DNA from: a bacterium
GTDB lineage: Bacteria; Atribacterota; JS1; SB-45; 34-128
Length of the DNA stretch: 7,819 nucleotides
Reading direction: 5' to 3'
NCBI GenBank assembly: GCA_018894595.1
Contig: JAHIPN010000107.1
Span: forward strand, 1-7,819
Shown here: positions 1 through 6,547 of the stretch, piece after piece
Layout: every line of letters begins with the position of its first letter
How positions within the stretch are numbered: the first letter of the stretch is position 1
Program-made: the position numbers and the translations under genes
Notes under the pieces: model-generated
Seen by the model: the letters and a program-made list of their open reading frames with translations, nothing else
Database searches by the model: none
What the model was told of the DNA's origin: nothing

Positions 1-601
1 AAATATATTTACCTTTCTCCAATTTGAGCGTAGTCAATATTTTACTTCCATCGATTCGGTCCATATAATTATTTAATACTTCCGGCATGGGGGACCCAGT
101 AACAAAAATATACTCTTTTCTAATTCCTTCACTTAGCAAATACCGCCTGCTATGTTCAGTATAGGGAAGATTAATATCACTGATATGATCTACTATCCTT
201 CTATTTAATTCCTCAGGTACATTTTGGTCAAAACATCTATTTCCTGCTTCCATATGAAAAATGGGAATTTTTAACCTTTTTGCCGATATTGCACTTAAAG
301 CACTATTGGTATCACCTAAAATTAATAAAGATTCAGGATTAATCTCCCTAAATAGATTATATGATTTAGATATGATATTCCCGATAGTTTCACCCAAATT
401 TTCCCCCACTGTATCTAAATAATAATCAGGTTTTCTTATTTCCAATTCTTTAAAAAATATTTCATTTAAGGTATAATCCCAATTTTGCCCAGTATGCACT
501 AAAATATGCTTAAAATGTTTATCACATGCCTTTATAACTACTGATAACCTAATAATTTCTGGTCTTGTGCCTACCACAGTTATTATTTTCATTTTATCCA
601 T
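1..601 (-). CDS. fnlC: UDP-GlcNAc 2-epimerase family protein, FnlC/CapG/WbjD type (3' end cut by window)
   Basis: Non-hydrolysing UDP-HexNAc 2-epimerase, inferred to make the last step to UDP-N-acetyl-L-fucosamine (C2 epimerisation of the UDP-6-deoxy-L-talosamine product of the preceding gene). The first 200 residues are readable. They show VVGTRPEIIRLS (9-20), HTGQN (36-40), LGDTNSA (95-101), FHMEAGNRCFDQ (115-126) and PEELNRRIVDH (129-139). D97, E118 and E131 match the acidic catalytic residues of WecB-type enzymes; the active-site His would lie beyond the window. The stretches WDYTLNEIFF and CFDQ are typical of the FucNAc branch rather than plain ManNAc-forming WecB. The ATG at 601 is preferred over the in-frame ATG at 592, because GAGGTG lies 8 bases upstream of the first. 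The gene follows fnlB with 5 bases between them, so it belongs to the same transcript. It could be annotated wecB generically; assignment to the FnlC branch rests on motifs plus context. Confidence 0.92.
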   Translation of the reverse strand, partial: MDKMKIITVVGTRPEIIRLSVVIKACDKHFKHILVHTGQNWDYTLNEIFFKELEIRKPDYYLDTVGENLGETIGNIISKSYNLFREINPESLLILGDTNSALSAISAKRLKIPIFHMEAGNRCFDQNVPEELNRRIVDHISDINLPYTEHSRRYLLSEGIRKEYIFVTGSPMPEVLNNYMDRIDGSKILTTLKLEKGKYI

Positions 602-606
602 ATTAA

Positions 607-1728
607 TTACACCTCACAATAGTAAGTATCAGGATTTTTAGGATTAAATATTTCATTAGCCCAAATTAACAGAATCATTTCACCATTACCATCAGTTAAA
701 TTTTCTATAGAATGAATATATCCTGGGGGAATATCTATTACTTCTATTTTTTTATCAGAAACATAATAAGAGATAATTATATCATTTAGAATACTTCTTA
801 ACTTTATTACTGCTTTACCTTGTATAACGCAAAACTTTTCGTTCTTAGTATTATGATAATGATTCCCCCTTATAATTCCCTTCCTTGATCTGGATACAGA
901 AACTTGACCAAAAGTTTTTGACTTCATTAATTCTACAAAACTTCCTCTATTATCTTCTTTTGAATCCATTTTATATGAAAGATCGTCTTTATCTAAATAA
1001 GATAGATAAGTGGCATGTAACCATTTCATAAAAATATCAGAAAAATTCGGCACAATTAAAGTTTTTCTTATATCTCTTATTTCAAATATTTTTTCAGCCA
1101 ATTCCCCTAAAGTAACCTTAAAAGTCCTTTTGATATCATAATAATGTTTACTAAAATCACCAACTTCTCTATTCAATAAAGAAACAAATTCATTAATCAC
1201 ATCATCAATATAAATTAATTCTAATTCTTTCTCAGGGTCAGAGATAGTAATTTCCAAATTATGGCTTATATTATAGCAAAAAGTTGAAACTACTGAATTA
1301 TAATTAGGCCTGCTCCACTTTCCAAAAACATTAGGCAACCTATAAATATAAATAGGAACACTATTTCTTTCTGCATATTTAACGAGCTCATCTTCAGCTA
1401 TTTTCTTGCTCTGGCCATAGGGATTATCTAATTCCGCTTGAATAGAAGAAGTTATTACAATAGGGATTTTATTATCTACTTCTTCAAGTAATTTTATTAA
1501 AGTTGTGGTTAAACCTGCATTTACTTTTTCAAATTCTTCTACATTTTTAGGACGATTAACTCCTGCAAAATGAAAAATAATATCTGATTCCTGAAGATAT
1601 TTTTTTAAAGTTTCTATATTATCTTCTTTGTCAAAAGATTTTATTGTAACATTATCTAATTCCTGTAATCGGACAATTAAATTTTTCCCGATAAATCCTG
1701 CACTACCAGTTACTAAAATAGTTCTCAT
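607..1728 (-). CDS. fnlB: FnlB/CapF-type bifunctional UDP-sugar C3-epimerase/C4-reductase (SDR plus cupin)
   Basis: 373 residues, close to the roughly 370 of S. aureus CapF. The N-terminal half is an extended short-chain dehydrogenase: TGSAGFIG nucleotide-binding loop (7-14), TSS (93-95) and the YxxxK pair Y104/K108 in NPYGQSKK. The CapF signature VFGKWSRPNYNSVVSTF lies at 134-150. The C-terminal cupin domain (about 258-373) has RGNHYHNTKNEKF with H290, H292 and E297, and PPGYIHSIEN with H339, which are candidate zinc ligands. In the known pathway the cupin epimerises C3 of the CapE/FnlA product and the SDR domain reduces the C4 ketone with NADPH, giving UDP-N-acetyl-6-deoxy-L-talosamine. Both halves look intact. 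A GGAG lies 11 bases before the ATG. The gene sits 51 bases after fnlA and directly before the 2-epimerase, the usual order for this cassette. The enzyme is cytosolic. Confidence 0.95.
   Translation of the reverse strand: MRTILVTGSAGFIGKNLIVRLQELDNVTIKSFDKEDNIETLKKYLQESDIIFHFAGVNRPKNVEEFEKVNAGLTTTLIKLLEEVDNKIPIVITSSIQAELDNPYGQSKKIAEDELVKYAERNSVPIYIYRLPNVFGKWSRPNYNSVVSTFCYNISHNLEITISDPEKELELIYIDDVINEFVSLLNREVGDFSKHYYDIKRTFKVTLGELAEKIFEIRDIRKTLIVPNFSDIFMKWLHATYLSYLDKDDLSYKMDSKEDNRGSFVELMKSKTFGQVSVSRSRKGIIRGNHYHNTKNEKFCVIQGKAVIKLRSILNDIIISYYVSDKKIEVIDIPPGYIHSIENLTDGNGEMILLIWANEIFNPKNPDTYYCEV
610..615 (-). promoter_or_regulatory. Ribosome binding site of fnlC inside the end of fnlB
   Basis: GAGGTG on the minus strand encodes the last two codons (Glu-Val) of fnlB and lies 8 bases before the ATG at 601. 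It decides the start of the 2-epimerase in favour of 601 and suggests translational coupling of the two genes. Confidence 0.7.
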
Positions 1729-1779
1729 TACAAATTTATCTCCATCTTTACTTATACTTACTAAATAATTTAAATTACA

Positions 1780-2790
1780 CTATTTTTTAAGTTCATTTTG
1801 AATATACTCTATTTTTAATAATATTTCTTTTATCTCTTTAACCTTTAATCTTTTAGTATTGTGTGAATTATAATCTTCTTTTACCGATACTTCTGTTTCA
1901 CCTTCAATAAAATACTTATTATAATTTAAATCTCTCATATCGGCTGAAATTCTAAAATAATCTCCACAGTCTTCAGCCTTAACCATTTCTTCTCGAGTTA
2001 GTAAAGTCTCAAATAATTTTTCTCCGTGACGGGTTCCAATAATTTTAATCTCATTTTTTGCCTTAAATAATTCCTTTATAGCAAAGGCTAAATCCCCTAT
2101 AGTACACGCTGGAGCTTTTTTAACAAACATATCTCCCTGCTGAGCATGCTTAAAAGCATATAACACCAAGTCAACTGCACTATCAAGCGACATCATAAAT
2201 CGGGTCATATTAGAATCAGTTACGGTTAATGGCTGACCACTCTTTATCTGATTTATAAATAAAGGGATTACTGAGCCGCGAGAGGCTATGACATTCCCGT
2301 AACGCGTGCCACATAAAATTGTTATATGTTTATCAACAGTTCTTGATTTAGCGACCATTAATTTTTCCATCAAGGCTTTAGAAGCCCCCATCGCATTAAT
2401 AGGATAAACCGCTTTATCGGTACTTAAAATAATAACTTTTTTTACTTTATTATTTAGAGCTGCATTTAATACATTTTCCGTCCCTAAAATATTAGTCTTT
2501 ACTGCTTGCATAGGGTAAAATTCACAAGAAGGAACTTGTTTAAGTGCTGCAGCGTGAAAGACAAAATCTACCCCCTTTAAGGCGGAATCTATACTTTCAT
2601 ACTCTCTAACATCACCAATATAAAACTTAACTTTGTCACTCTTTAGTCTTAATCTCATATCTTCTTGTTTTTTTTCATCTCTACTAAAAATACGTATTTC
2701 TTTTATTTCTGTATTTAAAAACCTCTCTAAAACTGCATTACCAAAAGAGCCAGTTCCACCAGTTACGAGTAAAGTTTTGTCTTTAAACAT
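1780..2790 (-). CDS. fnlA: FnlA/CapE-type UDP-GlcNAc 4,6-dehydratase (inverting, 5-epimerase)
   Basis: First enzyme of UDP-L-FucNAc synthesis: it dehydrates UDP-GlcNAc at C4/C6 and inverts C5. The 336-residue SDR shows TGGTGSFG (10-17), FSRDEKKQ (35-42), GDVRE (59-63), HAAALKQVPSCE (79-90) and STDKAVYPINAMGASKALME (123-142). The usual SDR tyrosine is replaced by methionine (M134, with K138), a hallmark of the CapE/FlaA1 inverting dehydratases, with D125/K126 just upstream. RHGEKLFETLLTREE (254-268) is the typical C-terminal substrate loop. The start is fixed by a very strong ribosome binding site directly upstream. The 103-base gap after the preceding propeller gene leaves room for an internal promoter, but none is convincing. 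PseB is a related alternative; the C-terminal motif and the following CapF-like gene favour the FucNAc branch. Confidence 0.95.
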   Translation of the reverse strand: MFKDKTLLVTGGTGSFGNAVLERFLNTEIKEIRIFSRDEKKQEDMRLRLKSDKVKFYIGDVREYESIDSALKGVDFVFHAAALKQVPSCEFYPMQAVKTNILGTENVLNAALNNKVKKVIILSTDKAVYPINAMGASKALMEKLMVAKSRTVDKHITILCGTRYGNVIASRGSVIPLFINQIKSGQPLTVTDSNMTRFMMSLDSAVDLVLYAFKHAQQGDMFVKKAPACTIGDLAFAIKELFKAKNEIKIIGTRHGEKLFETLLTREEMVKAEDCGDYFRISADMRDLNYNKYFIEGETEVSVKEDYNSHNTKRLKVKEIKEILLKIEYIQNELKK

Positions 2791-2792
2791 TA

Positions 2793-2801
2793 GATCACCT
2801 C
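2793..2801 (-). promoter_or_regulatory. Very strong ribosome binding site of fnlA
   Basis: GAGGTGATC on the minus strand matches nine consecutive bases of the common bacterial anti-Shine-Dalgarno tail. GAGG lies 7 bases before the ATG at 2790. It is the best site in the window and implies high translation of the first FucNAc enzyme, independent of upstream genes. Confidence 0.75.
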
Positions 2802-2893
2802 TTCTATCATACTATTAATTTATCAATCAGTTTGAAAAAATCTTTCCAGGATGTATTATAATTAGTATTATTTTTTCACAGCTAAAAGTTATA

Positions 2894-3988
2894 TTATTCT
2901 ATTTCTATAATACTTGTTTTTCCATCATAATTTTTTAAAGCAATCCCATATGCATACAATTTGTTAGTTGGATTATTCCCAGTTGGAAAAGTAAAAACTC
3001 CAAACTGGCATAAACCCATTGGCCATTGGTCTTTTTCTCCTTTTAATAATGTTTTAAATCCTTTTTTTAAATTTCCTATAACTATTTGGCTGTAATTTTT
3101 CATTATCCCAGGCCCAGGCTTTCTATCTAATAAATTTAGTATTTTATTGCTCCTTCCACTCCCTGGTTCAACTGAAGTAGAAAATATATAATCACTTCCA
3201 ACTTTACATCCATATATACAGGGGCCATCTAATGAATGAATATTTTCTGAATTCCATTTTTCAAACTCTTTATTATACTTTAAAATTCTAATATAATTTT
3301 TTTCGAATTGGCTATCTGTAGCATATAATAACCCTTCTTTTATTGGAAAACCAACACAAGCCCTATACTTTTGATTCCCTCTAAATACCGAGTGCACATT
3401 TTTAAAGTTATTTTTTGCCATATATATACCTACAGAATTTTCAAAATCTCCTGTAAATATCCAAACTACATTTCTTGTATTGTCGGGGATTATCGAATGT
3501 ATGTGTTCTATAGTTCTCGATGGAAAAGTATATAAAATTTTCCAGTTATTATTGCCTATTATTTTTCCTACAATATTCACTTTATCCTTATCATTATTTC
3601 CAAAATATTCACCATAGCATACTAACTCATCAAATCCTTCTATGTTTTTTATATGAGTTAGTGATAGTGGGTTTCTCATATTTTTTCTATATTTATCACT
3701 AAGAATTATTCTTCCTTTTTTTGTATTTATCTCATAAAGTTTTCCATTTGCAGATAAATATATAGTTTCCCTGTTAATAGGAACGGCACAACGGGGATTA
3801 CATCTGGTTATTCTAGTTAATAAACGATTAAAATAAATTACCCTATATTTTATATTATTATCTAATTTTCCTATTCTATCAAAATTTAAAAAATTTGTAT
3901 CAGTTTTATATATAATATTATTCTTTGCTACTATAATTGAATTATTTATAAAACATAAGGGTTTAATTTTACTTATTTGTTTAATCAT
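2894..3988 (-). CDS. Uncharacterised soluble, probable beta-propeller (BNR/WD-like) protein of polysaccharide loci
   Basis: 364 residues, function not known to me. The chain alternates short beta-strand-like stretches with Asn/Lys/Gly-rich turns, as in repeat beta-propellers. Examples are NNIIYKTDT (23-31), ETIYLSANGKLYEIN (74-88), NVVWIFTGDFENSVGIYM (173-190), GLLYATDS (219-226) and DYIFSTSVEPGSG (266-278). Conserved-looking blocks are CYGEYFGN (124-131), EHIHSIIPD (161-169), WIFTGD (176-181), QKYRAC (206-211) and DQWPMGLCQFG (320-330). These resemble hypothetical propeller proteins I associate with surface-glycan clusters. No signal peptide or membrane helix is visible, so it is probably cytosolic. 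Its ATG overlaps the last 8 bases of the acyltransferase gene, and no good ribosome site precedes it (only A-rich sequence with AAGAAA), so translation probably depends on coupling. It may bind or process a sugar-linked substrate with that enzyme; this is inference. A glycoside hydrolase or lyase is possible but lacks a clear catalytic motif. Confidence 0.75.
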   Translation of the reverse strand: MIKQISKIKPLCFINNSIIVAKNNIIYKTDTNFLNFDRIGKLDNNIKYRVIYFNRLLTRITRCNPRCAVPINRETIYLSANGKLYEINTKKGRIILSDKYRKNMRNPLSLTHIKNIEGFDELVCYGEYFGNNDKDKVNIVGKIIGNNNWKILYTFPSRTIEHIHSIIPDNTRNVVWIFTGDFENSVGIYMAKNNFKNVHSVFRGNQKYRACVGFPIKEGLLYATDSQFEKNYIRILKYNKEFEKWNSENIHSLDGPCIYGCKVGSDYIFSTSVEPGSGRSNKILNLLDRKPGPGIMKNYSQIVIGNLKKGFKTLLKGEKDQWPMGLCQFGVFTFPTGNNPTNKLYAYGIALKNYDGKTSIIEIE

Positions 3989-4955
3989 TTTTATAAGATT
4001 TTCTTTTTTTTAACATAAAATAAGGATAACCATTTTTATTTTTACTTTTTAAAAACTCTATTAACCTTTTACTTTCCAAAATCATTTCTAATTTTACCCC
4101 GCCAATATTGTCTTTCGTAAGTATCCCCTCATTTAACAAATCTCTTGCTAATTTTCTTTCAGCAAAATTAACAGTTGTGCTATGTCTTCTCTCTCTAACT
4201 ACTATCCTTGTTGATTTGCTATTATCGATAATTCGGAATTTTCTTTCTCTATACCAATCATATCTATTCCATTTTTCTGATTCAGTATCTTCTGCAGTAT
4301 GCACCATAGTAAGACTATGAGTTAAATCTATACCAAGACTAATTATTTTAGCATTATGATCTGCACAAAATTTCCAAGAGGAATTATTCCCGTTAGGTAA
4401 AGGATTATATCCTGATATATTATTTTGCATCATTCCTTCTGATAAAGGTCCTAATGCAGCTAAAGTATTTAGAGGATGTCTACTTCTAATAACTTTTGGA
4501 TAGGTAAGAAAAATATTAGGTATCATTCCTGTCCATGCAAGAGTTTTATCTGGATAATAATCCAATACTAAATTTGAAAGGTCCTTGTTGATGTAATCTT
4601 TACCTATAGGATTTTCTCTAAAATATGGATAAGTAGGCATAGCTAATGTTCCTTCGCTGCCTATCAAATCCAGTAAAGAATTGATTACTTCTTCAGGTTT
4701 TACTCCATATGGTTTTAATCCAACCATACTCGAATGAACAATAATTAAATCTCCTTTTGTAATTCCTTTTTCTTTCATTTTATTTATAACTTCTGAAAAT
4801 GAAACTTCATTTTTAAATTTTGATTTTTTTCTTTTTTCATTTTGCAACTTTTTCTTATATTTTATTAATAAGGATGATCGCCAATATATTTTCCTTAATA
4901 TAACTTCAAAATATGGAGAAATAGATATAATTTTATTATAAATTAAATTGATCAT
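3981..4955 (-). CDS. AAC(3)-family (Antibiotic_NAT fold) N-acyltransferase, probably acting on an amino sugar
   Basis: 324 residues matching the aminoglycoside 3-N-acetyltransferase superfamily (includes YokD and FrbF). Seen: VHSSMVGLKPYG (73-84), PEEVINSLLDLIGSEGTLAMPTYP (87-110), the block LAWTGMIPNIFL (139-150), RSRHPLNTLAALGPLSEGM (157-175), SSWKFC (192-197), AKIISLGIDLTHSLTMVHTAEDTE (202-225). H219 lies in the family's conserved late His-containing motif. Compared with classic AAC(3) enzymes it carries about 50 extra N-terminal residues, first hydrophobic/aromatic (MINLIYNKIISISPYFEVIL) and then strongly basic (33-48). This might be a membrane-surface contact. The start is moderately sure: AAGG lies 14 bases upstream, which is long. 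Members of this family occur in polysaccharide loci. With fnlABC downstream and no resistance context, a nucleotide-amino-sugar or glycan acceptor is more likely than an antibiotic. The donor is acetyl-CoA by default; an acyl group from the upstream KASIII/ligase module is a speculative alternative. Confidence 0.88.
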   Translation of the reverse strand: MINLIYNKIISISPYFEVILRKIYWRSSLLIKYKKKLQNEKRKKSKFKNEVSFSEVINKMKEKGITKGDLIIVHSSMVGLKPYGVKPEEVINSLLDLIGSEGTLAMPTYPYFRENPIGKDYINKDLSNLVLDYYPDKTLAWTGMIPNIFLTYPKVIRSRHPLNTLAALGPLSEGMMQNNISGYNPLPNGNNSSWKFCADHNAKIISLGIDLTHSLTMVHTAEDTESEKWNRYDWYRERKFRIIDNSKSTRIVVRERRHSTTVNFAERKLARDLLNEGILTKDNIGGVKLEMILESKRLIEFLKSKNKNGYPYFMLKKRKSYKND

Positions 4956-4990
4956 ATATTTTATTTAAACCTTCTATTTTTTTTATTAAA

Positions 4991-5012
4991 ATTTCAATAT
5001 TTTACAATTATT
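4991..5012. repeat. Direct repeat copy 1 (30-base period)
   Basis: This copy shares 16 consecutive bases, ATATTTTACAATTATT at 4997-5012, with 5027-5042. Over the 22-base unit it matches at 20 positions. The period is 30 bases, about three helical turns, and this copy lies about 40 bases upstream of the acyltransferase start. It could be a binding site for a regulator or chance in AT-rich DNA. Confidence 0.6.
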
Positions 5013-5020
5013 AAATAAAT

Positions 5021-5042
5021 ATTTTCATATTTTACAATTATT
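5021..5042. repeat. Direct repeat copy 2 (30-base period)
   Basis: Second copy of the unit at 4991-5012, exact at 5027-5042. Read on the minus strand, the shared core is AATAATTGTAAAATAT and is followed by GAAA in both copies. Just upstream on that strand is a TATAGGGG stretch (5043-5050), the only G-rich patch in the gap. Confidence 0.6.
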
Positions 5043-5204
5043 CCCCTATAATGATAAATTTCTATTCTTTTTATTTTTTCCTCTTTTGAAAGTTTATTAC
5101 TTTTCTCCCTTCTATTTTATATCTCTTTTAATATCAACATAATATCTATATAGATTGATCATGAATTTTCTACCAATAAGCTATTTATTTTAAAAGTTTT
5201 ATAA

Positions 5205-6533
5205 TTATCTACTCCTTTTAAATCTTTCGCTAATTAAATCTTTTTGCGTAAAATTTATTTTTACAGGTATTTTATATTTATCCAACTTCTCTCTGCAATA
5301 TTTTTTTATCAAAGAAATAAATTTTTTATTATTATCTAACTCATCAACTTTAACATTTGCTACTACTATTTCTCCCATAAGTGGATTTTTTTCACCATAT
5401 ACTATCGCATCTTTTACACCGTTAATCTCCAATAATACACTCTCTACTTCTGTGGGATATACTTTTTGTCCACCTACATTTATGATTTCAGATTCTCTTC
5501 CTAAAAATCTTATCCAATCTCCATCCTGCTCAATCTTATCTCCAGTATTATACCATCCGTCTTTATCGAAGGGAGATTCTGCATTAAGATAACCTAAAAT
5601 TGAGCTCTTTGCTTTGATAAATAATGTATTATCAATTACTTTTGTCTTATAATCTTCGCCTCCCACTTTTAACCACAAAGAGTCAGAACTTTTAGATTTT
5701 GTTCTCATTACACCTAATTCAGTTAGTCCATATGTTTGTTTTAACTCAATTTTAGGAAAAAGATTGTGAAAAAATTTTAAAGTAGATCCTGGCATAGCTT
5801 CAGTTCCATAGCTAACAATTTTAAGAGAAGATAAGTTATATTCATTATATGCACGGCTCATCAAAATTAAATTAATAAAAGTTGGTGTAGTAGGTAGTAA
5901 TTCTATTTTATATTTTTCAATAAATTCACAAACTTTATCAGGTGATCTTTCAACGGGAACACCAATTAAACCTGCATTAGAAAATATGTATAAAAGAGTA
6001 TTAATCCCTCCCCAATGATCGAAAAGTAAGAAAATAATCGTTCTTAAAGTTTTTCTTTCTACTTTGAATTTATTTAATAAATTAGTAAAATCATGAATTG
6101 CAGCTTTTGGTTCACCGGTTGATCCAGATGAAAATACTATAATTCCAGGGTGATTTCTTTGTTTGAGTTTTTTAATTAAGTTGTGTGATACTTTATTATT
6201 AGTTTCTATTAAATTATAGTCAAAATTTTTAAATTTAATAAAGTATTCTGCTTCAGCAATTTCTAACTTCTTTTTTATATCTTTATTTGAATGACTAAAA
6301 GGAACAAAAATATTAGCATTTTCAATTAATGCCAACATAAGAGTTACGGAGTCAGGATTATAATCTGCTTGCACTGCAACTATTTTACCTTTCTCTATCC
6401 TCTTATTTAAAAAATCTTTCCAAAAATAATATCTATTTAATAAATACTTATAACTATAAATCTTATTATCACAAATGATTGCTTCTTTCTTAAGATTATT
6501 TTTAAACTTCTGTATTATAAAATCAATAAACAT
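5205..6533 (-). CDS. Short AMP-forming acyl-CoA/acyl-ACP ligase (ANL superfamily)
   Basis: 442 residues; adenylates a carboxylic acid with ATP and transfers it to a thiol (CoA or a carrier protein). Core motifs in order: P-loop VFSSGSTGEPKAA (133-145), PTTPTFINL (214-222), SYGTEAMPG (241-249), YGLTELG (268-274), YNTGDKIE (328-335) and the hinge/C-domain block GRESEIINVGGQKVYPTEVE (345-364). The A10 catalytic lysine is probably K439 in ERFKRSR, only three residues from the C-terminus and with Phe where Gly is usual. The protein is shorter than the 500-550 residues of typical acyl-CoA synthetases, mainly in the N-terminal domain, yet no motif is lost. Its ATG is preceded by AGGAGA at good spacing, 14 bases after the KASIII stop, so they are one operon. 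The substrate cannot be read from sequence. No carrier-protein domain is fused. With the KASIII it probably supplies or receives a small acyl thioester. Confidence 0.9.
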   Translation of the reverse strand: MFIDFIIQKFKNNLKKEAIICDNKIYSYKYLLNRYYFWKDFLNKRIEKGKIVAVQADYNPDSVTLMLALIENANIFVPFSHSNKDIKKKLEIAEAEYFIKFKNFDYNLIETNNKVSHNLIKKLKQRNHPGIIVFSSGSTGEPKAAIHDFTNLLNKFKVERKTLRTIIFLLFDHWGGINTLLYIFSNAGLIGVPVERSPDKVCEFIEKYKIELLPTTPTFINLILMSRAYNEYNLSSLKIVSYGTEAMPGSTLKFFHNLFPKIELKQTYGLTELGVMRTKSKSSDSLWLKVGGEDYKTKVIDNTLFIKAKSSILGYLNAESPFDKDGWYNTGDKIEQDGDWIRFLGRESEIINVGGQKVYPTEVESVLLEINGVKDAIVYGEKNPLMGEIVVANVKVDELDNNKKFISLIKKYCREKLDKYKIPVKINFTQKDLISERFKRSR

Positions 6534-6547
6534 GTTACTCTCCTGAA

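Larger units (their letters stand above)
4956..5204. other. Very AT-rich 249-base intergenic region, likely regulatory
   Basis: This is the longest non-coding stretch in the window and separates the acyl-activation genes from the glycan genes. Positions 4981-5040 hold four C and no G on the plus strand. On the minus strand there is a possible sigma-70-type promoter, TTGGTA (5176-5171) and TATATA (5152-5147) with an 18-base spacer, matching four of six consensus bases at each box. There is also a 12-base palindrome ATCTATATAGAT (5144-5155), TGATCA (5156-5161) and a purine-rich tract (about 5043-5130). No rho-independent terminator with a GC stem is visible after the ligase stop. A 16-codon reading frame (5112-5162) has no ribosome binding site and is not called. 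All promoter assignments are weak because such AT-rich DNA yields chance matches. Confidence 0.4.

Noticed and set aside
1729..1745. Five-codon minus-strand frame (MEINL) ending in TAATG at the fnlB start
   Set aside because: Stop/start contact could suggest a leader peptide, but there is no good ribosome site of its own and the frame is too short to distinguish from chance.
1766..1777. Perfect 12-base palindrome TAATTTAAATTA between fnlA and fnlB
   Set aside because: It contains only A/T, has no GC stem and is not followed by a T tract as a terminator would be. It is expected by chance in this composition.
2633..2818. Plus-strand 61-codon open frame
   Set aside because: It lies antisense over the start of fnlA, has no family resemblance, and the minus-strand gene is unambiguous.
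2855..2860. Perfect TATAAT on the minus strand upstream of fnlA as a -10 box
   Set aside because: No -35-like hexamer lies 16-18 bases upstream (AGCTGT region) and there is no extended -10. TATAAT is frequent by chance in such AT-rich DNA.
3520..3702. Plus-strand 60-codon open frame with hydrophobic aromatic residues
   Set aside because: It is an antisense shadow of the propeller gene. The Phe/Tyr-rich composition is what Lys/Asn-rich coding DNA gives on the opposite strand.
4108..4320. Plus-strand 70-codon open frame
   Set aside because: It is fully antisense to conserved AAC(3)-family motifs and has no independent support.
3981..4955. Aminoglycoside resistance gene
   Set aside because: The fold family fits, but the location inside a polysaccharide operon, the N-terminal extension and the absence of any mobile or resistance context argue for a biosynthetic acyltransferase.
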